From positions 1 to 64,000 of the forward strand of contig NZ_CM001484.1 in NCBI RefSeq assembly GCF_000243395.2: a stretch of 64,000 nt of DNA, read 5' to 3'. This document shows positions 20,428 to 29,191 of the stretch, piece after piece. The stretch is from Saccharomonospora glauca K62 (GTDB lineage Bacteria > Actinomycetota > Actinomycetes > Mycobacteriales > Pseudonocardiaceae). The notes under the pieces were generated by a model that saw only the letters and a list, made by a program, of their open reading frames with translations, was not told where the DNA came from and searched no databases. Made by a program: the position numbers and the translations under genes. Within the stretch, counting starts at the first letter, position 1. Each line of letters begins with the position of its first letter.

Positions 20428-21918
20428 TCAGGTGCGTGCGGCGGCGCGAGATGACGTGTCGAACAACGCCAGTTCATCGGGGTGCAACTGGTGCTGGATC
20501 ACGAAGCTTCTCGACTTGATCTTCCACAGCCCCTGCCCGACGCCGAGCCCGGTCAGTAGTTTCCGCTCCGTACCCGACAGGCCCAGCGAGGCCCCGGTGA
20601 GGGCGAGCTGATCCGAGGACTGGCGGTAGACGATCCGGGTCTCCGCGTTCGCCAGCAACGAGTTGGCGAGGGAGCGCATCGCGCTCCCGGCGTCGCCCAC
20701 GTTCTCCAAGTCGGCGATCCGATGGAAGATCAACATGTTCGCGATCCCGTAGGCGCGGGCGAGGCGCCAGTGCGCATCCATCCGCTTCAACAGGGCGGGG
20801 TGTTGCATCAGGCGCCAGGCCTCGTCGTAGATGCACCAGCGCTGCCCGCCTTGCGGGTCCAGCAGCGCCGATTCCATCCAGGCCGATGAGCAGGTCATCA
20901 GCACCGAGATCAGCGTTGAGTTCTCAGTGACGCGGCTGAGATCGAGGGAGATCATCGGCAACGTCGGATCGAACTTCTCCGTGCTCGGCCCGTCGAACAG
21001 CCCCGCGAGATCGCCGCCGACCAGACGCCGGAGCGCGTGGCCGACCATGCGGCCGTCCTCAGCCAGCTGGCCGTCCGGGTCGTTCGACGGGGCGAGGAGG
21101 TGGTGCACGACCATCGGCAGCGTCGGCACGCTGTTCTCCCGCACCGTCTGCGCCAGGGCCGTGTCGATGGCGGTGTGTTCCAGGGGGCTCATCGGGCGTT
21201 CGAGCACCGTCTCGGTGAGCGCGCCGACCAGATCGCGACGCCGCGATGCGACCGTGGCGGCCCACTGCTCGTCGTCCATCGACGCCGGCCGGTACCCCTC
21301 ATCGAGCGGGTTCAGCCGCGTGGAGAGGCCGTGGCCGAGCTTGATCGCCCGGCCCCCGACCGCCTCGGCGACGGGGGTGTGCTCGCCTTTCGGGTCTCCC
21401 GGCACATACACGCGCCGCCCGAACGCCAGCGACCTCGTATACAGCGACTTCGCCAACGCGGACTTGCCCGATCCGACGATGCCGGCGAGCACGAGGTTCG
21501 GGGCGGTGATCTGGCCTTGGGCGTAGAGCACCCAGGGGTCGTAGACAAAGCTCCCGCCGGAGTAGAGATCCTGGCCGACGAACACGCCCTGAGAGCCGAG
21601 GCCGCCTTCGGCGAGGAACGGGTAGGCGCCGGCGAGCACGGCGCTGGTGTCCTGATGCCTGGGCACCCGGAACCGGCCCGGCGTCCTGAGCGAGGCCGGC
21701 CCCGGCTCCCCGGCCGAGGGCAGGTACTTGGTGGCCTTGCGCTCGGCACGCTCCGCGGCGGCCTTCTCGCGTGCTTCGGCCCGCTGGGTGCGGTGCTGTT
21801 CGGCGACGAGCTCGGCGGCCGCCATACGGCGTTGCTTGCGCAGACGTCGCCGCTCTCGGGTGGGGGTGACGAGCACGGAGGTGTGCAGCCGCTCCGCCTC
21901 CCGCTGCGGCCCGGTCAT
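20428..21918 (-). CDS. VirB4-like conjugation ATPase
   Basis: This 496-residue protein is the energising ATPase of the type IV secretion apparatus. A basic N-terminal coiled region (20-65) is followed by the ATPase, with Walker A GIVGSGKS at 146-153 and Walker B RWCIYDEAWRLMQ near 350. NMLIFHRIADLENVGD and IVYRQSSDQ match the later VirB4/TraC motifs. It is shorter than classical VirB4 (about 800 residues) because the N-terminal domain is carried separately, as in SCO6880-type systems. The ATG overlaps the upstream stop as ATGA. A longer version with 18 more residues runs inside the preceding gene. Confidence 0.88.
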   Translation of the reverse strand: MTGPQREAERLHTSVLVTPTRERRRLRKQRRMAAAELVAEQHRTQRAEAREKAAAERAERKATKYLPSAGEPGPASLRTPGRFRVPRHQDTSAVLAGAYPFLAEGGLGSQGVFVGQDLYSGGSFVYDPWVLYAQGQITAPNLVLAGIVGSGKSALAKSLYTRSLAFGRRVYVPGDPKGEHTPVAEAVGGRAIKLGHGLSTRLNPLDEGYRPASMDDEQWAATVASRRRDLVGALTETVLERPMSPLEHTAIDTALAQTVRENSVPTLPMVVHHLLAPSNDPDGQLAEDGRMVGHALRRLVGGDLAGLFDGPSTEKFDPTLPMISLDLSRVTENSTLISVLMTCSSAWMESALLDPQGGQRWCIYDEAWRLMQHPALLKRMDAHWRLARAYGIANMLIFHRIADLENVGDAGSAMRSLANSLLANAETRIVYRQSSDQLALTGASLGLSGTERKLLTGLGVGQGLWKIKSRSFVIQHQLHPDELALFDTSSRAAART

Positions 21919-22721
21919 CGGATGATCCCACGGGCCTCGGCGACCTCGGAGATCGCGTCGGGCAGGAACCACGACGCCCCCTCCCGCCGCTCACGCCCCC
22001 GATGCCGACCCCGCGCCGGCTCACCCGTGACGGGCGCCTCGGCTGCCGGGGCCTCGACCTCGGCGGGGGTGTCGATGCCGAGCAGGGCCGGGTCGGGCAG
22101 GGCGTCGATCTGCCGGGTCAGCCCGACGTAGCCGAGGTCGGGGCTGTAGGTGAGCGCGTAGACGTCACGGGTGGCGACCCGATCCGCCGGGGTCTGCGGC
22201 GGGGCGTCGTAGACGTAGCCGTTCTCCAGCGCGGCATCGACCGTCTCGTCGCCTACATCCCAGCCGGCCAGGAACTCGATTGCCGCGTCCGTGCCCTGCC
22301 GGTCGATCATCTCCATCACCGGGTCGGCCTCGCCTCCCTGGAGGAACACGACGCTGATCCAGCGCTCATCGCGAGCGGGCTGCCAGGCGATCTGTCCGGC
22401 ACGGTTGAAGGCCCGGTCCAGCGTCGAATCGGCCCGGTCGACCAGCGCCGAGGCCTCCTGGAGTGCGGCGGCCGCCTCGAACGCGAGCTGGGAGCCGGCG
22501 GCCGGGTCGCCGTCGTCGGTGCGGGCGCGGCCGGTGTGGTGCTGGTGGGCGCGGGCGAGCTGGTCGAGCACCTGCCCCAGCCGGCGGGTGGTCGCCAGCG
22601 TCTCCCCGATGATCGGATACAGCACCTCGGGGTCCTCGATGTGCTGGGTCGCGTGCGCGAGACCCCGGATGGCTTCTGAGGCCTCGCGTGCGTCGGCGTG
22701 CGGGTCGGAATAGGTCGGCAT
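21915..22721 (-). CDS. hypothetical protein of the conjugation module
   Basis: This 268-residue soluble protein starts MPTYSDPHADAREASEAIRG. Residues 15-125 look helical, with LAHATQHIEDPEVLYPIIGE and a DRADSTLDRAFNRAG helix. Residues 130-210 contain YVYDAPPQTPADRVATRDVY, ending in a segment that could bind DNA or a partner (ALTYSPDLGYVGLTRQID). A Pro/Ala/Arg-rich tail closes it. The ATG at 22721 has AAGGGAG upstream. The stop overlaps the VirB4 start. No family assigned. Confidence 0.65.
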   Translation of the reverse strand: MPTYSDPHADAREASEAIRGLAHATQHIEDPEVLYPIIGETLATTRRLGQVLDQLARAHQHHTGRARTDDGDPAAGSQLAFEAAAALQEASALVDRADSTLDRAFNRAGQIAWQPARDERWISVVFLQGGEADPVMEMIDRQGTDAAIEFLAGWDVGDETVDAALENGYVYDAPPQTPADRVATRDVYALTYSPDLGYVGLTRQIDALPDPALLGIDTPAEVEAPAAEAPVTGEPARGRHRGRERREGASWFLPDAISEVAEARGIIR

Positions 22722-22752
22722 AGCGGGCTCCCTTGAACTGGTGGACATGGCA

Positions 22753-22791
22753 AGCGCCCCGACCCCGGAGGTGAGGGAGGGTCGGGGCGCT
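22753..22791. other. 13-bp perfect-stem hairpin inside the transfer operon
   Basis: AGCGCCCCGACCC (22753-22765) pairs fully with GGGTCGGGGCGCT (22779-22791) around a 13-nt loop. It occupies the only sizeable gap between the SCO6880-family gene and the next gene. No T-run follows on the minus strand, so it may attenuate or process the operon mRNA. Confidence 0.6.
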
Positions 22792-22830
22792 GTACCGGCC
22801 AGGTGCGCCCAGCCACGCCGGTCATGCCGC

Positions 22831-24297
22831 TCAGACGCGGCGTGCGAGCGGGAGGGCTGCGGCGGTGAACGCGGCCGCCTGCTGCCCGACCAGCAGCCGG
22901 GTTTCGCAGGAGGACTGGATCGCTGCCTGCTCGATCGCGGCGACCGCCGAGTCGAGCTCATCGCTCGTCGGCGCAGTGATGGCGATCAGGCCCGTGTACC
23001 TGAGCAGCCCGTGTCCGGCCGTCAAGTCGCTCTCCTGCCGGAGCACGTCCTGATACTCCGCCGACTGGCTGGCGTCCTCGATCTGCCCGATCCTCGCCCG
23101 CTGTGCCTGGTCCGAGATGTACTCGACTTTCTTCTTGCGAATGTCGCGGACGGCCTGGTCGGTGCGCATCGGCGTGCACAACAGCGAGATGGAGCGCTGG
23201 ACGCCGGTGGAGAGCATCACCGGGGCGAGGAACCCCGGATAGGTCATCGCCCGCGGCCACTCCGATATCCACAGCACCGCGTGATACCCGGAGTCGGTTC
23301 TGAGCCGATCCCAGGTCTCGACCACCGCGACAGGGCCGGCGGTGGCGAGCTGTTGGCCGAGCTGCCCGTGCCGTTCCAGGGTCGGCCCGATCGCGGGATC
23401 GTAGGCGGTGCGCAGCATCACCGCGATCTCCCCGGTCGACAGCCACCCGGACGGGTCCAAATCGGCGGCGCGGAGCGCGGCGAGCAGGGTGCTCATCTCC
23501 TGGCGGAGCACGTTCGCCGCCCCCCTGATGCCGCCGCCTGCGGTTCTGATCTGCCGCCCCGCTGCCCGCATATCGAGGCTCAGCGACAGTGTGGTGGCGT
23601 GGCGTTCCCCAGCGGGGCCGGCGCGGTCGATGAGCTCGGCGTAGGTGGTCGCGACCCAGGAGCCGTCAATCGGCGACCCGTGCGCGGACCACCATTCCGC
23701 GAGCCCTTGCCCCGAGTCGGGCAGGGTGCGCTCCAGCACCTGCAAGGCGCTGACCCGACCCGAGCGGCACACCGTGGCAAGCACCCGCCCCCAGGAGGTG
23801 ACGCGGCGATGCTGCTCGGCCGGATCAAGCAGCACGAACGCAGGATGAGTGACCCCGACAGCGACCGTGAGGGTTCCGCTGGTCGGGTCGTGGATCATGC
23901 CGGCGCCGGTCTCCGGGTCGACGTACTCCCGCAGCCGCGCCATATCCCCAGGGAGCGCGAGCGTGCCCTCGGGCCTGGGGGCGACGATGCGGCGCCGGTA
24001 GAGGAGCTGCCCGCCGGTGGTGCGCCACGCCCACCATGCGCAGACCGGCACCCATTCCACGAGCGGGCGCCCACCGACTCGCACCCAGGCGACGACGATC
24101 GCGAGCACCCAGATCGGTGCGGAGTATGCCAGCAGGATGCCGCCGCCCATGTAGAAGGCCAGGACGAGGGCGGCGCCGCCGATGCCGACCGCGATCATCT
24201 GCGACACCGACAATCCGAGGATCACGCCCCGGCGCGTCAATCTGCTGAACTTCACCGGCTCCAGCTCGGTGCCCGTGGTCTGTTCGGTCGAGGCCAT
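22831..24297 (-). CDS. SCO6880 family protein (T4SS-associated)
   Basis: This 488-residue protein has two or three N-terminal transmembrane segments (about 25-70: GVILGLSVSQMIAVGIGGAAL and ILLAYSAPIWVLAIVVAWV) followed by a large cytoplasmic domain. The pattern, including GTLALPGDMARLREYVDPETG and the helical MRTDQAVRDIRKKKVEYI region, fits the SCO6880 family. That family corresponds to the PrgI plus VirB4 N-terminal part in actinobacterial conjugation systems. It lies 3 bp after the VirB6-like gene, so it is tightly coupled. Confidence 0.85.
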   Translation of the reverse strand: MASTEQTTGTELEPVKFSRLTRRGVILGLSVSQMIAVGIGGAALVLAFYMGGGILLAYSAPIWVLAIVVAWVRVGGRPLVEWVPVCAWWAWRTTGGQLLYRRRIVAPRPEGTLALPGDMARLREYVDPETGAGMIHDPTSGTLTVAVGVTHPAFVLLDPAEQHRRVTSWGRVLATVCRSGRVSALQVLERTLPDSGQGLAEWWSAHGSPIDGSWVATTYAELIDRAGPAGERHATTLSLSLDMRAAGRQIRTAGGGIRGAANVLRQEMSTLLAALRAADLDPSGWLSTGEIAVMLRTAYDPAIGPTLERHGQLGQQLATAGPVAVVETWDRLRTDSGYHAVLWISEWPRAMTYPGFLAPVMLSTGVQRSISLLCTPMRTDQAVRDIRKKKVEYISDQAQRARIGQIEDASQSAEYQDVLRQESDLTAGHGLLRYTGLIAITAPTSDELDSAVAAIEQAAIQSSCETRLLVGQQAAAFTAAALPLARRV

Positions 24298-24300
24298 GAG

Positions 24301-25608
24301 CTACCCCTTTCCGTCCGTGGGCGTCTTCGGCAGCGGCGGTGAGGGCGGAGGCGGCGCACTCCCGCCGTTCCCGCCGCCGTTGTTGCCGCCGTTGTCGGCG
24401 TTGTAGGCGGTGGCTTCGGCCTGCTCGCCGAGCTGACGGCCGGCTTTCGGCCCCGCCTCGGCGCTGTCCTTGGCGACCTTCGCGGCGGCCGTGGCGACGA
24501 TCACCGGCGCAGGGCCTGGCGTGGGCCCGGTGCCGCCCGGCGCGGGTGTCTGCTCCGGCGACGGCGAGGGAGACGGGGCCGGGGGCTTGCCCTTCGGTGC
24601 TTGACCGCCGCCGTTGCCGCCGCTCTTGTCGTCGCCGCCTCCGTCGAGGACTTTCTTGGCGTCGTCGCCCTTCGGTTTCGTCGGCAGCGGCACGGGCCGG
24701 TTGAGGGCGTTCTTGGCGTCCTGCTCGGACCCGATGCTGTTGTAGAGGTCGAAGCCGACGAAGGAGATGAGGCGGTACACGAGGTAGGGGCTGAACGCGG
24801 CAATGCCCATGAGGACGATGCCGGCGATGGGTTCGGTCACGGCGGTCAGATCGGTCGTGATCGGGGTCGCGACCTGGGTCACCGCGACCAGGAAGACCAC
24901 GACGAGCACGAGCTTGGAGACGCACAGGGCGACGAGGAACATGGCCCATTTGCCGATCCAGCCGCGCGTGGCATCCCAGGACGCGCCGGACAGGGCGAGC
25001 GGGGCGAGCACGACGCTCACCAGGATCAGCGCTTTGCGAATCAGCAACGTGAACCAGACGATCCCGACCGCGGCGATCATTAGACCGGCCAGGAAGATGC
25101 TGATGATCGCTCCGACGCCGGGCGCTGCGATGTTCAGGGCGGCCAAGGCGTTCGCGAGGAGGAAGAGCTTGTCACCCAGGGTTTCGGTGGTCTCGCCGGC
25201 TGCTTGGACGATGCCGATCGAGAGCTGGTCGACGGCCTCTAGCAGCAGGGTCGTCAGAGTGAGGACGACGAAGCTGCCGAGCACGGATTTGCCGGCTCCG
25301 AGCGCGGCTCGGCTGAGCGCGCCGGGGTCGCGGCGTATGAGGCCGGTGATGAGCTGAAGGCAGAAGAAGATGACGATGACGAAGATCGCGATGCCGAAGA
25401 CGATGTTGTAGACCGACACGAAGCCGTCGTGGGTGAGATCGACCAGGGTCGTGGACTCGAACACGGTCCACATGGCTTCCATCAGCCAGGCCGCGGCCCC
25501 GGCCATCGAGGAGGCGAGCCAGTCGAACGGGGCGGCGATCAGGGAGGCAGTGCCTTCGCCGACCGCGTCGCACACGTTCGAGATCACGGGGATGTCGCAG
25601 ACGCTCAC
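24301..25608 (-). CDS. VirB6/TrbL-like polytopic membrane protein
   Basis: This 435-residue protein has about six transmembrane segments between residues 65 and 290 (FGIAIFVIVIFFCLQLITGL, VLGSFVVLTLTTLLLEAV and others). The segment LILVSVVLAPLALSGASWD is typical of the VirB6/TrbL channel component. The C-terminal 140 residues are disordered, Pro/Gly/Asn-rich and likely cytoplasmic. A long N-terminal extracellular part has three cysteines. GTG start with AAAGGAG 7 bp upstream. It builds the inner-membrane channel of the transfer apparatus. Confidence 0.82.
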   Translation of the reverse strand: MSVCDIPVISNVCDAVGEGTASLIAAPFDWLASSMAGAAAWLMEAMWTVFESTTLVDLTHDGFVSVYNIVFGIAIFVIVIFFCLQLITGLIRRDPGALSRAALGAGKSVLGSFVVLTLTTLLLEAVDQLSIGIVQAAGETTETLGDKLFLLANALAALNIAAPGVGAIISIFLAGLMIAAVGIVWFTLLIRKALILVSVVLAPLALSGASWDATRGWIGKWAMFLVALCVSKLVLVVVFLVAVTQVATPITTDLTAVTEPIAGIVLMGIAAFSPYLVYRLISFVGFDLYNSIGSEQDAKNALNRPVPLPTKPKGDDAKKVLDGGGDDKSGGNGGGQAPKGKPPAPSPSPSPEQTPAPGGTGPTPGPAPVIVATAAAKVAKDSAEAGPKAGRQLGEQAEATAYNADNGGNNGGGNGGSAPPPPSPPLPKTPTDGKG

Positions 25609-25650
25609 GCCGCTACTCCTTTCCGAAACGGTGGTGGTGCCGAGTGGCGG

Positions 25651-25920
25651 CTAGACCTGCTGGCCCACGCCCCAGAAGAAGTTGATGAGGGCGACTGACG
25701 CGCCGCACACGACGGCGGCGCCGCAGGAGATGAGCAGGCCCGTCTTGCCGCGGCCGGCAAGGTGGGGGTTGGAGCTGTTGGAGCCGTAGGCCCAGACCAC
25801 CGCCGAGATGATGAGGGCGAGGACGGCGAGCACCAGGCCCACGGTCATCACGGCGCCGACGATGGTGCGGAGCTGTTCGATGCCCGGCAAACCGCTGGAG
25901 TTGGGGTCAATGTCAATCAC
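25651..25920 (-). CDS. DUF6112 small membrane protein, copy 1
   Basis: This 89-residue protein has two transmembrane helices (TVGLVLAVLALIISAVVWAYG and LLISCGAAVVCGASVALINFF) with a short Asn/Ser/Gly-rich loop between them. The pattern of a pilin or VirB2-like subunit is characteristic of DUF6112 in actinobacterial T4SS loci. GTG at 25920 with AAAGGA upstream. It is a paralogue of the next gene. Confidence 0.78.
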   Translation of the reverse strand: MIDIDPNSSGLPGIEQLRTIVGAVMTVGLVLAVLALIISAVVWAYGSNSSNPHLAGRGKTGLLISCGAAVVCGASVALINFFWGVGQQV

Positions 25921-25977
25921 GGCAAGTCCTTTCACGACACGAGTGGATGGATGCCGTGAGGTGTCCTGCACGTCACG

Positions 25978-26010
25978 GCGCCCGTTCCGCGGGGAAGCCG
26001 GAACGGGCGC
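25978..26010. other. 12-bp perfect-stem hairpin between DUF6112 genes
   Basis: GCGCCCGTTCCG (25978-25989) pairs with CGGAACGGGCGC (25999-26010) around a 9-nt loop. It separates the two DUF6112 genes in the operon and may set their expression ratio to the genes downstream. Confidence 0.6.
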
Positions 26011-26042
26011 AACACGAAGGAAGAAGGCAGCGGCGGATGGGG

Positions 26043-26309
26043 TTAGAGCTGTTCGCCGACCGAGATGAGCCAGTTGATCCAGGCGACACCGGCGCCGGCA
26101 AGGATCGCGCCGCCGAGGGAGACGAGCACCCCCATGCGGCCTTTGGCCGCCATCTGGTAGTTGCCGTGGGCGGAGCCGACCGCCCAGGCGATGGCGGAGA
26201 CGATGACCATGAGCACGGCGACCACGAGGACGAACATGAGCAGGGCGCCGGCGATCTCGCGCAGCTCGGCGATCCCGCTCAGCCCCTCGAAATCAGGGAA
26301 GACATTCAT
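26043..26309 (-). CDS. DUF6112 small membrane protein, copy 2
   Basis: This 88-residue paralogue of the neighbouring gene also has two helices (LLMFVLVVAVLMVIVSAIAWA and GRMGVLVSLGGAILAGAGVAW). It begins MNVFPDFEGLSGIAELREIA. A tandem pair of such genes upstream of the VirB6-like gene is consistent with a VirB2-type major pilus subunit pair. A longer start at 26501 is unlikely because it would run into the upstream gene and has no membrane logic. Confidence 0.75.
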   Translation of the reverse strand: MNVFPDFEGLSGIAELREIAGALLMFVLVVAVLMVIVSAIAWAVGSAHGNYQMAAKGRMGVLVSLGGAILAGAGVAWINWLISVGEQL

Positions 26310-26340
26310 GCCGACAGGTGCTCCCCGCACTCTCGGCCGG

Positions 26341-27030
26341 TCAGAGGCTCCGCGCCGGCCCGTGATCCTCGTCGAGCTCCGACGCCGCGAACGGTGAGAG
26401 CTCGCGTGCCGGCCGCTCACGCAGCGATAGACCGGCAGCGTCCGGGCGCTGTTTGGCCCACTGGCGGAGCAGGGCGGCGTCGTCGTTCCATTCGTCGCCA
26501 AGGGTGTCGGCGTAGCCGCGCCGGGTCACCCATTGGCTGTGCTGGTGCGGGTCGTGCTCGCGGTGCCAGTCCTTCGCCTGCTCGAACCTTCCCTCGCGCA
26601 CCCGTGCCAGCGAGGAGACGTAGCCGACCACACGGCCAGGCAGCTCGGGCCCATCACGCAGCTCACGCCAGTAACGGATGAGCTGGGTTTCGTCGCGCTC
26701 CCGCTCGTCCTGGTTCACGGTGAGCACCGTGGCGCGCACCCAGGTGGCGTCGTGCCGGTCGCCGAGCCAGGCGATCGCCTGGGCGAGCTCGACCGTGCGG
26801 CGGTCCTCGGCCGGCATCGGGTCGTCGCGGTGCTCGCGCCACAGCGCGACCGTCTCGCGCTGCAGCCGCTCATACGCCTCGCCGTCCTCGCTCAGGTCGG
26901 CGACGAGAACGGCACGGCTCCACCGTGCGTAGTCCTCGGGGCGGGTCAGGGCGAGCCAGGCCTGCGCCTGCTGAATCTCGATCAGCCGCGCCCGCCCACC
27001 GGCCGGGCTTCCGTCATCTGCGGTATCCAT
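26341..27030 (-). CDS. hypothetical protein, first gene of the remaining transfer operon
   Basis: This 229-residue soluble protein is rich in Trp, Arg and Glu, with segments QQAQAWLALTRPEDYARWSR, AQAIAWLGDRHDATWVRA and KDWHREHDPHQHSQWVTRRG. I recognise no family. It is the most upstream intact gene of the minus-strand conjugation operon. The 400 bp above it holds no gene, and a truncated hydrolase that would belong to this operon lies beyond the arsenic cassette. ATG start. Confidence 0.65.
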   Translation of the reverse strand: MDTADDGSPAGGRARLIEIQQAQAWLALTRPEDYARWSRAVLVADLSEDGEAYERLQRETVALWREHRDDPMPAEDRRTVELAQAIAWLGDRHDATWVRATVLTVNQDERERDETQLIRYWRELRDGPELPGRVVGYVSSLARVREGRFEQAKDWHREHDPHQHSQWVTRRGYADTLGDEWNDDAALLRQWAKQRPDAAGLSLRERPARELSPFAASELDEDHGPARSL

Positions 27031-27433
27031 ACCGGCAGGTGCACCCTTACGAGCGAGCCGCGCTTACATGAGATGTACGAATCGTGCATCAGATGCAATC
27101 GGTCAGAACGCCCGGTTTCCGCGCCCTACCAGGCCAGACAGCGGTGCGGCCGGGGCTATTCGGGTGGTTGGAACATCGGCTAGTTCACTGGCAGGGTCGG
27201 ATGATCGAAGTGCCGGAATAGCTCTGTCGGCAAGCTCGGCGGACTGGGTGTTGCAGCGGTGCGAAGTCTCATGCCCGATAGGTGCGCCACGCGGTCGTGG
27301 CGTGCCGACGGTGCGTCTGAGCCGCGTTGCGTGATGGACGAACCTTGGTGCGGCCCCGAAGTAGCCGGGCGGCGATCTGAGAGTGGCCGGTCTGACCGGA
27401 GGCCGGTCTCGTGGCGAACCGCGTGCTGGGTGG
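27031..27433. other. gene-free junction between transfer operon and arsenic cassette
   Basis: No recognisable gene lies in these 400 bp. Short open frames exist but have no start signal or family. It contains an odd palindrome TGCATC-A-GATGCA (27085-27097) inside the copy of an imperfect direct repeat that recurs at 32163. This is the likely promoter region of the transfer operon on the minus strand and also the left edge of the arsenic insertion. Confidence 0.5.
27079..27098 (+). repeat. left copy of imperfect direct repeat flanking the ars cassette
   Basis: GAATCGTGCATCAGATGCAA matches GAATCGTGCATTAGATGGAA at 32163-32182 in 18 of 20 positions and in the same orientation. The two copies bracket the arsenic cassette. 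Confidence 0.55.
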
Positions 27434-28405
27434 TCAGTGCTGTGGGACCGGGTCGCGGAAGAGGATGCGCGGGACGAACCAGAGGTAGAAGACCATGCCG
27501 AACAGTTCGACCAGGGATTGCATGACGATGACGATCGCGGTGACCTCCCACCCCGCGGGCAGGGAGAACGCGAAGGGCAGCACGATGAAAGAGTTGCGGG
27601 TGCCTAGCGAGAACGCCAGCGTCCGCCCTTGACCGGCAGGAAGACGGAAGGCGAGGCTGAGGAGTTTCGCGATCACCAGGGCTGCGGCGAGGAACGCGAC
27701 GGCGATGCCGACGACGATGGGCAGCAGGCGCAGGTTGTCACCGACCGCGCTGACGTGGGCGGTGGCGACCAGCAAGATCACCACGGCGAGCAACGGCACG
27801 GGCCACCAGCCGAACCGTTCCACCGTGCGCCCACGGCTCGGGCTCTTCTTCGCCCAAGCCTCGGTCAGCGCGGCCAGTCCGAGCGGGGCGAGGACGACCA
27901 GCAGCGCGGGCCAGACGTCGGCGAGAGCGAATACGGAGGCGAAGTCGATATCGGCCATCAGCCCCAGATACAGCGGCAGCAGCAGAAGCTGGAGGATCAG
28001 GGTGATCGGCGTGAGCGCGGTGGCGCGGGTGGCATCGCCGCGGCCGAGTTGGCTGAAGGTGATGAACCAGTCGGTGCAGGGCACCAGCAGCACCAGCAGC
28101 AGTCCGAGCCGCAGTGCCTCGTTCTCGGGTGCGAGCTGCACCAGAGCCCAGACCAGCAGCGGGATGATGACGAAGTTCCCGACCAAAGCAGTCGCGAGGA
28201 AGCGTCCGTCCTTGAACGCCGCCGGGATCGAGGCCAACGGCATCTGGGTGAAGGTGGCGTAGAGCAGCAGCGCGAGCACGGGCCAGACCAGGGTCTCGGT
28301 GAGATGCCCGGCGTCGGGCCAGAGGGTGCCGGTGAGGAGTCCTGCGGCGACGGCGGCGAGGTAGAACCAGACCTGGTGGCGTTCGAGGGTGTCGCGGCCG
28401 ATCAA
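27434..28405 (-). CDS. arsenic resistance permease, bile acid:sodium symporter (BASS) superfamily
   Basis: This 323-residue membrane protein has about ten transmembrane segments (AAVAAGLLTGTLWPDAG, LALLLYATFTQMPLA, LLLVLLVPCTDWFITFSQL and others). It contains the core motif PCTDWFITFSQLGRGD and GTRNSFIVLPFAFSLP of the ACR3/BASS arsenic-permease group. It likely exports arsenite or another metalloid oxyanion. The start is a TTG at 28405 that overlaps the stop of merR (TTGA), so the two genes are translationally coupled. A second, different ACR3 gene lies in the same cassette, so this one may handle another substrate. Confidence 0.8.
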   Translation of the reverse strand: MIGRDTLERHQVWFYLAAVAAGLLTGTLWPDAGHLTETLVWPVLALLLYATFTQMPLASIPAAFKDGRFLATALVGNFVIIPLLVWALVQLAPENEALRLGLLLVLLVPCTDWFITFSQLGRGDATRATALTPITLILQLLLLPLYLGLMADIDFASVFALADVWPALLVVLAPLGLAALTEAWAKKSPSRGRTVERFGWWPVPLLAVVILLVATAHVSAVGDNLRLLPIVVGIAVAFLAAALVIAKLLSLAFRLPAGQGRTLAFSLGTRNSFIVLPFAFSLPAGWEVTAIVIVMQSLVELFGMVFYLWFVPRILFRDPVPQH

Positions 28406-29133
28406 CGCGGAGCGCTCTCGGTCGGGCTCGACTGTTCTGTACGACCGGGGATGAGCTCGTCCAGCATCGGCATCCCCTCCGGTGGTGCGGTGATGGTCAG
28501 CGTGAATCGCGGCCCGTTCAGGGCGATATCGAAGGAGAAGAACGGGCAGCACTCCTGCTCGGCGACCGCCAACGCGCTGACCTCGCCGAGGGCAGCGATG
28601 GGCAGGTCGACCCGGACGCCCCCGGCCACCGGGTGCAGCGGCGCATCGGCCAGCGCCTCATGCCACTGGGCAATGCGGTCCTGTTGCCCAATGCCGAGGG
28701 AGCAGGCCACCGGGGGTGGAGGCGGTGGCGCTGGTGCGGTGGCGAGGAAGGCGCAGTCCGGGCTGCACCGCTCGGAGCGGTCGGGCAGTTCATCCAGATG
28801 TTCGATCGCGGCGGCCAGGGCGTGGCGGGCCTCGGAGAGCTCACCGATCCCGGCATCGATCTGTTCGAGCTGGTCGCCCAGCAAGGGCCGCAGCCGTGCT
28901 TTGACGGTGGCGCACGGGTCGGATTCCCACACGCTCAGCAGCGAGGCGATCTGTTCCAGGGGCAGGTTCAGTTGCTTGGCGGCGTCGATGAACCGCAACC
29001 GCTCCAGGGTCTCGTCGTCGAAGAGGCGGTACCCGTTCGGGGCACGCTGTGGGCGCAGCAGGCCGAGGTCTTCGTAGTAGCGCAGCGTCGTGGGAGGCAC
29101 CCCGCTGCGGGCTGCGACCTGGGATATGCGCAT
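28402..29133 (-). CDS. MerR family metal(loid)-responsive regulator with C-terminal extension
   Basis: This 243-residue protein has the MerR DNA-binding domain MRISQVAARSGVPPTTLRYY and a dimer helix. Three cysteines, C74 in SDPCATVK plus C123 and C127 in RCSPDCAF, occupy the places of the metal ligands in MerR (Cys 82, 117, 126 in the mercury regulator). Beyond residue 130 is an unusual 110-residue extension with a Pro-rich linker and EQECCPFFSFDIAL, containing another Cys pair. It should control the coupled permease downstream. ATG at 29133 with GGAG upstream. The longer reading to 29337 covers arsC antisense and is not real. Confidence 0.82.
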   Translation of the reverse strand: MRISQVAARSGVPPTTLRYYEDLGLLRPQRAPNGYRLFDDETLERLRFIDAAKQLNLPLEQIASLLSVWESDPCATVKARLRPLLGDQLEQIDAGIGELSEARHALAAAIEHLDELPDRSERCSPDCAFLATAPAPPPPPPVACSLGIGQQDRIAQWHEALADAPLHPVAGGVRVDLPIAALGEVSALAVAEQECCPFFSFDIALNGPRFTLTITAPPEGMPMLDELIPGRTEQSSPTESAPR

Positions 29134-29191
29134 CGTCTCCACACCATCAACGGTAAACGTTCGAGTCGACTCGAAGGTCAAGGCCGGTCGT

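Noticed and set aside
27180-27551. 123-codon minus-strand frame in the gap beside the arsenic permease
   Set aside because: Overlaps the permease C-terminus, composition is random and no ribosome binding site is present.
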